From assembly GCF_030548205.1 (NCBI RefSeq), contig NZ_JAUORV010000008.1:173792-215852 (forward strand): DNA of 42,061 nt. The letters run 5' to 3'. Every line of letters starts with the position of its first letter. Position 1 is the stretch's first letter. Origin of the DNA: Aliiglaciecola sp. 3_MG-2023. Its GTDB lineage: Bacteria; Pseudomonadota; Gammaproteobacteria; Enterobacterales; Alteromonadaceae. The notes below the pieces were generated by a model. It searched no databases and was not told the DNA's origin. It saw only the letters and a list, made by a program, of their open reading frames with translations. Both the position numbers and the translations under genes were made by a program. This document shows positions 1-9,890 of this stretch, piece after piece.

Positions 1-448
1 CAGCTACGCCGCTACCCGCATCACTTGCACCGGGCGAATAACCATTAGCGGCATCATAGTGGCTCATCAGGGCAAGAGCTTTGGTTCTTCCTGAGGGAGC
101 TGAGGCAGGGATTTTGGCAATAATGTTAGATACATTTGCAGCGACGAAATAGTTTGAAGACAGGGCTAGGGTGGTTTGCAGTTCCACTTCTAAACCTAAC
201 TCTTCCAACTGGTTAACTAAATAGTCGCGCACCTTGGGATGATTTGCTGACCCCGTGTAATGGGGGAACTCTGATATTTTAGCAAGATGAGCTTGTATGT
301 TAGCTGCTGAAATACCCACATGGCCTATTGTGTATTGGGCGTCATTAGTGGGCTTTTGAGCATTCCATGTCCAAACAAGCGTAAATACAATAGCCATAAC
401 TACTAGGAAACTATAGAGTCTTGAAGCGGTCTTTTCGTAATGGGGCAT
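1..448 (-). CDS. M28-family zinc peptidase, N-terminal part (cut by window edge)
   Basis: Translated from the reverse strand, this gives about 149 residues. It starts with a short cytoplasmic stretch and one N-terminal hydrophobic segment (about residues 11-26), then an extracytoplasmic domain. The segment MSHYDA followed by GASDAGSGVA is the first metal-binding region of M28 aminopeptidase-like enzymes (His and Asp zinc ligands), as in the membrane-bound Fxna/ERMP1-like branch. The start at 448 is preferred over an in-frame ATG at 454, because AAGGA lies 6 bases before it. The C-terminal part lies outside the window. The family cleaves N-terminal residues from peptides; the substrate here is unknown. 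Confidence 0.72.
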   Translation of the reverse strand, partial: MPHYEKTASRLYSFLVVMAIVFTLVWTWNAQKPTNDAQYTIGHVGISAANIQAHLAKISEFPHYTGSANHPKVRDYLVNQLEELGLEVELQTTLALSSNYFVAANVSNIIAKIPASAPSGRTKALALMSHYDAANGYSPGASDAGSGVA

Positions 449-590
449 AAACATTCCTTGCTCAAATTATCGTAGCGTTGCACGATTTTTTCGGAATTGA
501 TAATTAGTAGCTTAATGTAAAATAGAAAAGAAACAAATTTGTGTGGGATTTATTAGAGTCACTGCAATCAGTATTTATCGGTAATTTACC

Positions 591-618
591 TTGATAAAAA
601 TAGCTACATCGCTATAAT
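591..618 (+). promoter_or_regulatory. Sigma-70-type promoter of rpsO
   Basis: TTGATA at 591-596 and a perfect TATAAT at 613-618 are separated by 16 bases. Transcription would start near 625, giving a leader of about 55 bases before the rpsO start at 682. In E. coli the S15 protein represses its own mRNA through a pseudoknot in this leader. I cannot establish that fold here. Confidence 0.72.
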
Positions 619-681
619 ACGCGCTCTTTCGACTCCGCTGAATTAGTGATCGGCGAGTCTTTATTAAATTTGGAGAAAAAT

Positions 682-951
682 ATGTCACTAACTACTCAAG
701 AAACAGCACAAATTATTGCCGACTTCGGTGTTAAAGAAGGTGATACAGGTTCACCTGAAGTACAAGTTGCTTTATTGACGAACAACATCAATAAGTTGCA
801 AGGTCACTTTGCTGATCATAAGAAAGACCATCATTCTCGTCGTGGTTTATTACGTATGGTTAGTCAACGTCGTAAGTTGCTTGATTACCTTAAAGGTAAG
901 AACGTTGAGCGTTATCAAGATCTTATCAAACGTTTAGGTCTACGTCGTTAA
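682..951 (+). CDS. rpsO: 30S ribosomal protein S15
   Basis: This 89-residue protein begins [12 protein letters not shown] and ends IKRLGLRR, the standard length and termini of bacterial S15. The central [11 protein letters not shown] segment and the LGLRR tail are family hallmarks. S15 binds 16S rRNA early in assembly of the 30S platform. The start at 682 is preceded by GGAG at 672-675; a longer in-frame reading from 646 would add 12 unconserved residues. The gene has its own promoter (591-618) and terminator (970-996). The usual gammaproteobacterial neighbour pnp is not downstream; convergent minus-strand genes follow instead. Confidence 0.97.
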   Translation: MSLTTQETAQIIADFGVKEGDTGSPEVQVALLTNNINKLQGHFADHKKDHHSRRGLLRMVSQRRKLLDYLKGKNVERYQDLIKRLGLRR

Positions 952-969
952 TTCGATTAGATATCACAG

Positions 970-996
970 AAAAGGCGCTTAACAGCGCCTTTTTTG
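970..996 (+). terminator. Rho-independent terminator of rpsO
   Basis: AAAGGCGCT (971-979) pairs with AGCGCCTTT (984-992) around a 4-base loop and is followed by a T-run. It lies about 20 bases after the rpsO stop, so rpsO is a single-gene transcript here. Confidence 0.85.
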
Positions 997-1021
997 ATCC
1001 TGTATAAAAAGTGCGATTGTT

Positions 1022-1363
1022 TTAGGTATGATTTTGCTGCTGTCTGAAAAATTCCTCGCGCTCAGCCTCCGTAAGAATGCCAACGAATGGCGAGTGACGT
1101 CGTATTTTATTCATTCGTTCACTTTCGACACAAAGTTGCGATATTAAAGTTGCCATATCATTTTTCAGTTCCAGTATTGACCACCAATCTAAATAAACTC
1201 CGCGATAAATCAGACCTTGTTTAAATCGAGATTCAAGTTTATCTTCAACTTGCTGAATTAAGTCAGGACATTGCAGCAGCTTTTCGCCTATACGTTTATG
1301 GATAGCTAATAAATTTTCATCAATGGCACTGGGTTGTTTAGGCTTGGTTCGTGGTGCTCTCAT
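1022..1363 (-). CDS. Small conserved hypothetical protein
   Basis: A 113-residue soluble protein, rich in charged residues and Gln, with no signal peptide, membrane segment or recognised motif. It starts MRAPRTKPKQPS, a basic unstructured tail, then forms what looks like an all-helical domain (residues about 18-100). It is the last gene of a minus-strand run with the DUF3820 gene (31 bases upstream) and the ABC exporter, so it is probably co-transcribed with them. I recognise no function. Confidence 0.6.
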   Translation of the reverse strand: MRAPRTKPKQPSAIDENLLAIHKRIGEKLLQCPDLIQQVEDKLESRFKQGLIYRGVYLDWWSILELKNDMATLISQLCVESERMNKIRRHSPFVGILTEAEREEFFRQQQNHT

Positions 1364-1393
1364 AGCTAATTCTCAAAAGGAATGTGTTGCTAG

Positions 1394-1615
1394 TTATTGG
1401 TTTTCATCTAATAACGGGGCAAGCATTGATTCTAGACCATTAAGTTTAATTTCATACATTAACGCCAGTTGCTCGCCTAATTTTCCTGCAGGAAAACCTT
1501 TTTGATGAAACCAAACTAAATAAGGCTCTGGTAAGTGCAGCAGTTTTCGGCCTGCGTACTTGCCAAACGGCATTGTTTGGTTTACTGCTTGTTTTATGAC
1601 TGTTGGATCAAACAT
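1394..1615 (-). CDS. DUF3820 family protein
   Basis: A 73-residue protein containing MPFGKYAGRKLLHLPEPYL and the downstream KGFPAGKLGEQLALMYEIKLNGL, the two conserved blocks of DUF3820 proteins. Members are small cytoplasmic proteins of gammaproteobacteria, sometimes labelled quorum-sensing-regulated virulence factor-like; the molecular role is not established. It starts 14 bases after the ABC exporter stop, consistent with an operon. Confidence 0.83.
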   Translation of the reverse strand: MFDPTVIKQAVNQTMPFGKYAGRKLLHLPEPYLVWFHQKGFPAGKLGEQLALMYEIKLNGLESMLAPLLDENQ

Positions 1616-1629
1616 TCGCTTGTTTCATT

Positions 1630-3417
1630 CTAATTGTGTTGTATTGAGTTTTGTTGTGTATCCCAAAGTTTTTTATACAAACCTTGATGGCTTAAAAGTT
1701 CAGTATGTGTACCTTGTTCGGCGACTTTTCCCTTATCAAGTACCACAATTTTGTCGGCATCTATAATAGTGGAAAGGCGATGGGCAATGACCACACTTGT
1801 ATGTCCTTGGGATACGTCTTTAATCGCGTCTAGGATCGCTTTTTCTGACTGACTATCCAACGAAGAGGTGGCTTCATCAAAAACTAAAATGGGGGGCTTT
1901 TTTAAAATGGTTCTGGCTATTGCTACCCGCTGCTTCTCACCACCTGATAGTTTCAGACCTCGTTCACCGACTTGAGTGTCTGATCCATTCGGTAAACTGC
2001 TTACAAATTTGCGTAAATGGGCTAAATCGATAGCTTGCTGTACTTCTTCATCGCTCGCTGTAGGTCGACCATAGCGCACATTCTCAAATATGCTGTCGTT
2101 AAATAAAACCGTATCTTGGGGCACAATGCCAATAGCTTTTCGTAAGGACTGTTGTGACACTTGACTGATATCCTGATCATCTATCAGTATCTTTCCCTTT
2201 GTCACATCATAAAAACGAAATAACAGTTTAACGATTGTCGATTTTCCAGCGCCACTTTCACCTACCACCGCGACTTTTTTGCCTGGGCCTATGCTGAATG
2301 ATAAATCATCCAAAATAGGACGCTCATTGTGATAACTAAACCCCACGTTGGAAAAGGTGATTTCTGCGCCAGCCACTTTTAGAGCTTTATCTTGATGTTC
2401 ATTTTTCACGCTGGCAGATTTCCCAAGCAAGCCAAATAAATTTTCAATGTTAGCTAGTGAACCGCGGATTTCTCGATAAACAAACCCTAAAAAATTCAGC
2501 GGCATAAATATTTGCATAGTGAATGCATTAATTAACACAAAATCACCTATGGTCATGCGTCCATCCGCAACCCCATAAGCCGCCATTGCCATCATCGACG
2601 TCATGGCAATGGCAATGATTAATGCCTGTCCACCATTTAGTGCAAACAATGACAGTCGATTTTTCCGTCTCGCTGTTTCCCAACCTGCTAAGTCACTATC
2701 ATAGCGATTAGCTTCGTAGGCTTCGTTATTGAAATATTTAACCGTTTCATAATTGAGTAAGCTATCGATGGCTCTTGTATTGGTGCTGGAGTCAGCAAGA
2801 TTGACTTCACGTACGTATTTAGTTCGCCAATCTGTAGCCTTCATGGAAAATGTGATGTAGATCACCACAGATAGCAGAATCACAATGGCAAAATTGAAAC
2901 CATAATTGTAAAACAACAGGCTAACTACCATGGCGATTTCTATTAATGTTGGACCAATGTTAAAGACCATAAAGCGCATTAGGAAGCTGATCCCACTTGT
3001 GCCTCTTTCAATATCTCTAGTCAATCCGCCAGTTTGCCGATTAAGATGAAAATCTAAATCCAGACTGTGCAGATGTTCGAATACACGCAAACCCACTCGG
3101 CGCATGGCCCTTTCTGTGACTCTACCGAATAAGGTATCTCTAATCTCGCCGAATAACACATTGGCTAGGCGTAACGTGCCGTAGGCTACAATCAGCGCAA
3201 TAGGCGCTGAAATGAGTTGTTCTGTTTTAGAATTTAAACTATCGACCGTGTGTTTTAGCACAAAAGGAAGGCCGACACTGGCTAGTTTAGCAGCCACCAA
3301 ACAAACGAAGGCGAGAAAAACCCGCTGTTTGAATTCTAATAAATAAGGCCATAATTGTTTAAGAACCAGCCAATTAACTGGAGTATCGGGATCTATTGGT
3401 ATTCTACGTGAACGCAT
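1630..3417 (-). CDS. Atm1/HMT1-type ABC exporter (fused permease-ATPase)
   Basis: A 595-residue half-transporter. Six membrane helices occupy residues about 30-320, followed by a nucleotide-binding domain with Walker A GESGAGKS (386-393), the signature LSGGEKQ, Walker B ILVFDEATSSLD and the switch histidine in VIAHRLST. The stretch NYETVKYFNNE (222-232) is diagnostic of the Atm1/ABCB7/HMT1 branch, whose members export glutathione- or thiol-linked compounds related to Fe-S or heavy-metal handling. Everything needed for activity is present, and a homodimer in the inner membrane is expected. The actual substrate is inferred only from the family. It is the first gene of the minus-strand run ending at 1022. 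Confidence 0.9.
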   Translation of the reverse strand: MRSRRIPIDPDTPVNWLVLKQLWPYLLEFKQRVFLAFVCLVAAKLASVGLPFVLKHTVDSLNSKTEQLISAPIALIVAYGTLRLANVLFGEIRDTLFGRVTERAMRRVGLRVFEHLHSLDLDFHLNRQTGGLTRDIERGTSGISFLMRFMVFNIGPTLIEIAMVVSLLFYNYGFNFAIVILLSVVIYITFSMKATDWRTKYVREVNLADSSTNTRAIDSLLNYETVKYFNNEAYEANRYDSDLAGWETARRKNRLSLFALNGGQALIIAIAMTSMMAMAAYGVADGRMTIGDFVLINAFTMQIFMPLNFLGFVYREIRGSLANIENLFGLLGKSASVKNEHQDKALKVAGAEITFSNVGFSYHNERPILDDLSFSIGPGKKVAVVGESGAGKSTIVKLLFRFYDVTKGKILIDDQDISQVSQQSLRKAIGIVPQDTVLFNDSIFENVRYGRPTASDEEVQQAIDLAHLRKFVSSLPNGSDTQVGERGLKLSGGEKQRVAIARTILKKPPILVFDEATSSLDSQSEKAILDAIKDVSQGHTSVVIAHRLSTIIDADKIVVLDKGKVAEQGTHTELLSHQGLYKKLWDTQQNSIQHN

Positions 3418-3552
3418 ATTATTGCTGCAGGGATAAAACGTGGGTCCAGTTTATCAGAAAAGCTGAGCAACTAATTGACGGTTTTTGATTAGAATATGGC
3501 TATTATTAGTTGGGGAAAGCCAAATTTAAGATTGAGAGTCAGTTATATTCCG

Positions 3553-5175
3553 TTAAGCACTTTCGTGTAACATCTCTCTTACTTTTTGATAGCGCTCGAA
3601 TTGCTCATCATTGAGCTCACCGTTTTCAATCACCCGAATGCAATTATCGATTAGCTTTTTAATGGAAATGTCTGCTTTATTAGTATTTTCATTCATCGTG
3701 ATAGCTTGTAGTAAATTTAAAGCGATTGCGATATTTTTGGGCATTACTGTAAAGGCTTGTCTGAAAACACGCAATGCATCTTCTAAATCACCTCGGCGAT
3801 AAAAGGCTACGGCAGTATTATTAAGCTCTTTAGGCGTTTGCTTAATGGTTGAACGTTCTTGCTTTTCCTGTTTTACATAGTGCAAAAATAGACTACCTTG
3901 CTTTTCATCCTTTTTACACCTTTGTTCAATCACATCCAAAATATTATTCGATTTTTCATACAAGCCCAACTCGTGAAATGCTTTCGCTTTATCTAAAAGG
4001 GCATCCATACTTTCTAGTTCCCAATTTTCTTCCGCTAGCTGATCAAGTAAGGCTTTGGCATTTTCTTTTTCGTCTTGTAAATAAAGTAGTCGAGCATCGA
4101 TCACTTTGATTTGATCGTGAAGCTCGGCTTTAGGAAATGCCGATTTAAATTGTTTGACGTACTCGTTTGCTTGTTTAAGCAAATTATAGGTTTCACTTTC
4201 ATCTGCTGTCATGGCGAAGTCAATACCTGCGCGAGCTACATTTAAATAGTTTTCAGGTTTATCGTGAATTGAGTCTTTTGCGAAACGTACTATTTTTTTC
4301 GCAGCGTCAAATTGGGTTTCATAGTCATGGGTGATGCGAGACAAATCCAGCGCAGTTTTGTGGCGTCGAATATTTCGAGGAGATATTTCCGTCGCCATCA
4401 CAACGCATTCTAAGGCCACATCAAAATCTTTTTGTTTAATATGTAGTGCAGATAATAAATCATAAGCTGCCAACTGCGAGTCGGATTTAAAGGCTAATTC
4501 AAGTACTAGCTTTTCAGCTTCATCATCTTCATTTAAACGAATATGGGCATTCACTAAGCCTAATTGTGCCCAGGTAAATGACTGAACATTAATAATGGCT
4601 TGATAAAATTCTTTTGCTTGATCATGATGGCCGCAAGCCAATAATAATTCTCCCTTGGTTTTTAGCGCTAAGGGGAAAAATTCTGCATTTTTCGGATCAG
4701 ACAAGAACAACTCTACCTCAGCTAGTGCTTTGGAAAGTTGTCCTTTACCCATGAAACGATAGACTTTTTTAAGGGCACGTTTTCTCACTAACACTTTTGT
4801 TAAACGCTTGTCTAAATCATTTACAGTGAAAGGTTTGGCTAGAAAATCATCGGGTTGTAATTCTACTATGCTATGCACTAAATCAGAGGTGGTATCGGCA
4901 CTTATAAAAATAAATGCGGTGCTTGGTTCGAGTTCGCCATTGTGTTTTAGCTGATCATAAAGGTGATAGCCGTCATGATCCTTTTTCAAGTTGTAAGAGC
5001 AGATGATCAGGTCATAGTGTTCATGCCGGATCATATTTAAGGCGTGCTGGGCTCTATCCACATAAGTAATTTTGTTAAAGCCAAGCTCTTCCAAAGAATA
5101 TTTCATATATCCCTTAGCCAAAACTTGATCATCAACAACCAGTACTTTTGTATCTTTAGATATTTGCGGATTCAT
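3553..5175 (-). CDS. Receiver-domain/TPR protein lacking the phospho-acceptor Asp
   Basis: A 540-residue protein. Residues 8-125 form a CheY-like receiver with acidic pair D15/D16, the Ser of FIFISAD (S92) and the conserved Lys of FLAKPF (K114). The residue where the phosphorylated Asp normally sits reads Ser (S60, in DLIICSYNL; codon TCT). Residues about 140-540 are TPR-like helical repeats, including a clear unit near 445-480 (NNTAVAFYRRGDLEDALRVF). Proteins of this build occur in Shewanella, Vibrio and Alteromonas and are thought to be signalling scaffolds. With Ser at 60, normal phosphorelay is not expected. No DNA-binding or enzymatic output domain is visible. Confidence 0.85.
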   Translation of the reverse strand: MNPQISKDTKVLVVDDQVLAKGYMKYSLEELGFNKITYVDRAQHALNMIRHEHYDLIICSYNLKKDHDGYHLYDQLKHNGELEPSTAFIFISADTTSDLVHSIVELQPDDFLAKPFTVNDLDKRLTKVLVRKRALKKVYRFMGKGQLSKALAEVELFLSDPKNAEFFPLALKTKGELLLACGHHDQAKEFYQAIINVQSFTWAQLGLVNAHIRLNEDDEAEKLVLELAFKSDSQLAAYDLLSALHIKQKDFDVALECVVMATEISPRNIRRHKTALDLSRITHDYETQFDAAKKIVRFAKDSIHDKPENYLNVARAGIDFAMTADESETYNLLKQANEYVKQFKSAFPKAELHDQIKVIDARLLYLQDEKENAKALLDQLAEENWELESMDALLDKAKAFHELGLYEKSNNILDVIEQRCKKDEKQGSLFLHYVKQEKQERSTIKQTPKELNNTAVAFYRRGDLEDALRVFRQAFTVMPKNIAIALNLLQAITMNENTNKADISIKKLIDNCIRVIENGELNDEQFERYQKVREMLHESA

Positions 5176-5365
5176 AAATTAATTATTTTGCGAACATATG
5201 CTTAGGTTATCGTACTTTAGCGCAATTTAATAAGGGCTTTTTGGTTTACGAGGTTAAAAATTTTGACCTATAGCACCGGAGCACCGTCATGGTAGTCAAT
5301 CTAGTTAATGACAGAGTAGGGGGATAAGAACTAAAAGTATCGCTAACAGAGTTAAAACATGGGGA

Positions 5366-5405
5366 AAGTGGTGGACGCTACTGGGCTTGAACTCGCCTTG
5401 TAAGG
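5366..5405. repeat. Left attachment-site remnant (copy of tRNA-Val 3' end)
   Basis: Positions 5366-5392 match 41982-42008 exactly over 27 bases, covering the encoded CCA, the acceptor stem and most of the T-arm. After a 9-base gap relative to the intact gene (42009-42017 missing), TCGCCTTGTAAGG at 5393-5405 matches 42018-42030 of the anticodon arm. The ancestral repeat was therefore probably about 49 bp and has since lost 9 bases. A solitary decayed tRNA copy is the alternative explanation. Confidence 0.7.
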
Positions 5406-5628
5406 CTCCGAGTATATTAATAATTGTAAATTACATTAAATCACATAAATTATATATATTAGTTTAAAGTTATATTTTTCAATGATTTATAAAAATTCAG
5501 TGTGACGTAGTGGCGATTTTGCGAATATAGTAACAGTCTATCAGTGTCACATGTCAATATTATAGTCTATATCTAAGGGGGAGGGTACTGCGTTTACTGC
5601 AGAATAGTTCTAACCTAGGATATAGATT
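5406..5628 (+). promoter_or_regulatory. AT-rich leader of the recombinase operon
   Basis: No gene is visible. The stretch 5420-5490 is almost pure A/T. TGTGAC at 5501-5506 and GTCACA at 5546-5551 form an inverted pair, and CAGTGTCACATGTCA (5542-5556) resembles the dyad upstream of the minus-strand gene at 13494. GTGGCGA at 5510-5516 is the reverse complement of the core of the 11-bp units near 41900. AGGA at 5617-5620 lies 8 bases before the GTG start at 5629. These are candidate recombinase or regulator binding sites, not proven ones. Confidence 0.35.
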
Positions 5629-7839
5629 GTGTCTTCCAAGCGACAATATAGTTTTAATACTGACCATGAAATTTTACCTAAGCTAACGAAAAAGCTGTCT
5701 ACTGAAGAAAGGTTTTTATTCTTCGATATACTTGAGGCAATTCAGGTTCTTAGTGATCTACACAGCCTAGAAGAGGGTATTTATGCCCTAAAAGAGTGCT
5801 CTTCAATTACAGCAAAGTTCGTCAAAAACTTAATTGGTATACCCAAGTTTTTGTGTGATGAACTTGACGCAATATTTGATGTGTTAGAAATCGTATCAAT
5901 AGAATTAGAAGGCTGCGAGTTACCAAAATGGAATCCTGTGAGAGGACAATATGAAAAGCACCCTCTTTTCGCGCTGCTGTGTACTAAACCTCATAAAGCT
6001 CTGCATGCCAGTCATGAAAACATCATCAAAATTATCACGTTCTTTTTGTTTCTTTCTTCACTGAAGCAACTAGTAGATAGTCGAAATTTTTATAAGCACA
6101 ACTGCAGAGAGTTACGCCATTATTTAAAACGTGAAAAGTTACCTGGAAATGGCAAAGTTCATCAAAGTCGCAATTTTGATGATTTACATAAGGTGTTTTC
6201 CTCTATTCAATCTTTGGTGTTTCCGACTATTCAGAGCTCATTGCCAGAGATATTATTTTCAGCTGCGAAAGATAAATCTTTGTCTACAGTTTTTGATGAT
6301 GTCGATGATAAAGAAGCTGTTAAGGATTGCGGTCCGTCATCAGATTCGAAGACTTCTCACGCAACATCTATTTCAAGAGAACATACACATTCTTCTCCTA
6401 TTGCCAATATTAAGACCAGGTCAAAATACATCCAGACTCAAGACGAAGACGAACCGGCCTTCATTGAATGTGTAGATATTGATGTTGGTAATGAGGTACC
6501 CAAAAGTTCCAATCTCAATGAGCAATCTGTTCGATATGGCACACGACTTGATGTCTTGCAAAAGCTGTCACTTCAGCTTTGCTCACATATTCTGACTGAG
6601 ACTGAATGGTCTATTGTTCGAGATTATTTAATCAGAAGCTTAGACGGCGATTTGGAGGAAAGTGTTATTAGTGTATTGCTACTTTTTACGTCCATCACAT
6701 CTAAACAACTCAGTTATATATTGACGCTTGAGATTGGCTTTGACGATTTAGGGCAGAAAGAAGGAATTGATTTGAATCGTGGAGTGTGGCGTAGAGCTGA
6801 CGTTCGGATGCCGAACGCTTACAGGGCTGACGAAACCTGTAAACAACTCCTAAAAAATCATCATCCTTTTCTCGACTTGCCGCTTCCAGAGCTAATTACA
6901 GATACACTCAAAAAACTAGACTTTTCAACGGGTAATCGCTCGTTTGGTAGCTGGATTAAAAACCCACCGGAACTGTTCAAATCGTATTTTCAAAAGATGA
7001 ACACGGCTAACCCTGCACTTAACCGTTGGATAAGTATCGCATCAATCAGGTCTGTGATGTTTAATCGACTTTCATTACGTGAATCGGTCGGCATTGCCGG
7101 ATTAACATTAGCCAACACTGAATATTTTAATCCTACTCACCTCTATTATCTAGCAGCACAGCAAGAAATCCTTCAAGTGAAGTTTCACTCTTCGTTAGTT
7201 TCTCTGGGTTTTCAAGCAAGTTTGAAACCCTGTGTCGAATACAAAAATAGATATTGCGGAAGTCAGCTGTTGTTAGATGAGCAACAATTAAAAACATTGA
7301 TAGCAGCCAAGTATTCTGAGCTATTAGATGTTCAGAGCTACGACAATTTATTGATGGATGAACTGATAGGGCACCATAATCGATTCGTTAACTATACCAT
7401 AATGTTGATCCTTATTTGCACAGGCTATCGACCAAGAAAGGAATACGCCGTTGAGTTTCTAAACCTAGATCTAGAAACTGGTCTGATAATGATTGCAGAT
7501 AAGCTTAACTTTATCGATAGTGCTGTTAGATTTGTGCCCCTAGCAACGGCAATTCAAACTCAAATTCGGTCTTATTTGGCTCATCTTCGAATACTTGCTA
7601 AACATCTTTCGAGACACAATTCAGAGTTAGCCAGTGTTGTCAGTGCGAATAGCCATATTGATAGTAAGGTGGGCTATAGCCTATTTGGCATAATCAAAAA
7701 TGAGAGATGGATCCCTGTGGGAGCAGGCCATGTTTTTGAGTACTTAAACGAACTAGGCGCTTTACCACATAATGTGTTTAGACATTTTTTTGTCAAAAGC
7801 TATATGAGGTGGGGGCGGGCAACGTGGCGTTCCAATTGA
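5629..7839 (+). pseudogene. Large tyrosine recombinase, first of the module (catalytic domain interrupted)
   Basis: 736 residues from a GTG start with AGGA 8 bases upstream. The first ~580 residues are not recognised. Residues about 595-730 hold a tyrosine-recombinase catalytic domain: the first Arg region in ICTGYRPRKEY and the second Arg region in LPHNVFRHFF. The expected final box (LMGH and the nucleophile Tyr) is absent in this frame. It is found immediately downstream in another frame as FQLMGHTGNAEAPIDSYS. Adding one base to the five-G run at 7811-7815 would join them. The gene therefore looks inactivated by a one-base loss, although recoding or a sequencing error is possible. Architecture and context resemble GInt-type ginABCD modules (from memory). 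Confidence 0.68.
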
Positions 7840-9890
7840 TGGGGCATACAGGAAATGCAGAAGCGCCAATTGATTCATACTCATTGTCCACTTTGTCTGA
7901 AATTGCTCGTCTAAAACATTACACAGACACAATTGCGGATACGCTAGAAATAAAAACAGTTGAGTTGTCTTTTAAAAAGGGAAAACAGTACAGTCCCGCT
8001 AGAAAATTTTTACAAGACTCACCGTATCAACCAGAATATTTCAGTGAATATCAGGCCCGTGATGTCGACGCTAAACGTTTAGCTTCGGCTTGTTTACGAA
8101 AAAGTTTTGATTTAAACAAAACCGCTAATGGGGACCTCGATTTTGCAAAATTTGCGCAGCAGTGCACTGACTTGGCATTAGATGAAATCAATACGCTTAG
8201 TCTCAGAGCGAAAACAAGTGATGTGATGTTCCATGTTAACAGAGTACTCCACAGAGCAAGCCACTACATTGGTGACAGAGTTCAGCCCCTCACTTATGTA
8301 GCGCCATATTTAAATCGAGCTATTGATTTAAATATGCTTTATACATCAAGAGTGATTGAGCAATTTAGAAAAAACGCTTCACAATATCTGATCGACATGG
8401 TTACTAGTTCACTGCCACAGGATTTGGTGGGGCCACTCATTGTAATAAGTGCACTTGTACATAATCAGGCTGCTTATATTTCAAAACAGTCTCCCAACGG
8501 CAGACTAGAGTTAACGCTCGAAAGTAAAGGAGGCCTATTTTATTTGAAGTGGAGACAAGGAGGAGAAACTCAAACAGCGGTATTAGACTCTGTAACAGCG
8601 TTGATTGCTTATCAGTATTTATCACCTGGAAAGAAATACCTTTTTGAAAATCCAAATAAAAAGTGCAAGAAAATCTTTTCTGAATTGTGTCGCATATACG
8701 GCAAAGGCATATTGGACATACTTGGATTAGATTCCGCTCACAAAGACTCATTTAAGAATTTTTCTAGGCTGTTGCAAGACAATATGTCGATACATACCTC
8801 TGGACTGGTGATGGGATATCGAGCCCAACACTTCCAGACCACCAATCTAGAAAGCACATCACTATCTAGACTGCTGTCAGGAGTGGTTGAAGGTGGTGAT
8901 GAAAAAACCGAAGATATTGCCCTCTCTATGCCACGTTTGACCAACTCAAAATATGCGGTGAATGAGGATAAACAAACACAAAATAAGTTGATGGATGGTC
9001 TATCAATGCTCCTCAAGCGTTTTGAAGGCAAATCCGCCGGTAATTCATTTAGGAGCGCTGTGCTCGCTATATGGCGGGAGAATATAGGCGCTCCTGACCA
9101 ATCTACCAAAAGTCTCTTACGTTACTCTGACAAGCTTTCTGATCTAACCATTGCCGGACTCATCTACATTATCGATTTGACGCGAAGAGAGGAAAAACGT
9201 CGAAAGAATGTAGCAATAAGTACGGTTAAAACGTACATGTCTAAAATACTTTCACCCCTTCTAGAGCTATATAGTGACTGCGCTTTTCTTAGTCTTGATG
9301 AAGATGAATTTGAGGAAGTTTATAAATCGGTGCTGAGTTATCGAAAAACACAAGATAGAGCGGAAGGGGCAAAACGCTTAAGGGATTTTCATCGCGTTTT
9401 AGAAAAAAACTTTGGTGTTGAACATGTCAACTGGTATGAGATTGAGCCAAACATAAACCACGTAAATGAGAATGTGAATGCCAATCTGTTAACGCCAACT
9501 GAGTACAATAATGCATATCGCGTTATAACTCACAACGATGCTGAAATTAGTTATGACCAACGATGTAGCGCGATAATTCTTATGTTGAGTCATCGCGCAG
9601 GTCTTCGAATAGGTGAAATCTGCTCATTGAAAGTGAATGATATAGATATGACTGACTGGATGCTTCATGTTAGATCCAATAATTTACGTAGACTTAAAAC
9701 TGTCCTCAGTAATAGACGGTTCCCATTGTTTCTATTTTTATCCGATGAGGAAAAGTCACTAATAATAGCGCAAGTGAGTATAGTACGACGATTACATCCG
9801 GACGCAGTCAACCCTCCACTTTTTGCTGGCTATTCTATGCAATGTTCATCAATCTGGGGTGTTAAAAGAGCACCTGCGTCAATGGTGTAG
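7809..9890 (+). pseudogene. Tyrosine recombinase reading frame 2 (carries tail of the first and body of the second recombinase)
   Basis: 693 codons from a GTG at 7809, overlapping the previous frame by 31 bases. Residues about 8-25 are the missing His...Tyr box of the first recombinase (LMGH...SYS), so the nominal start is unlikely to be the real one. A second recombinase occupies the rest: a core-binding helical region (about 460-550, containing VAISTVKTYMSKIL) and the first catalytic Arg in LSHRAGLRIGEI. A basic NRRFPL strand follows. The frame stops before the second Arg and Tyr boxes; the His/Tyr box is in the next frame. No stop separates the two recombinases in this frame, so a repaired version would read as one fused chain, or the second gene starts internally. 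Confidence 0.62.

Noticed and set aside
646-681. Extended N-terminus of S15
   Set aside because: GGAG precedes the ATG at 682 and S15 normally begins MSL; the extra 12 codons are leader.
7809-7820. Programmed -1 frameshift signal in the recombinase
   Set aside because: The run is G5 without a canonical slippery heptamer, and I saw no obvious downstream stimulatory structure, so a simple indel is more likely.
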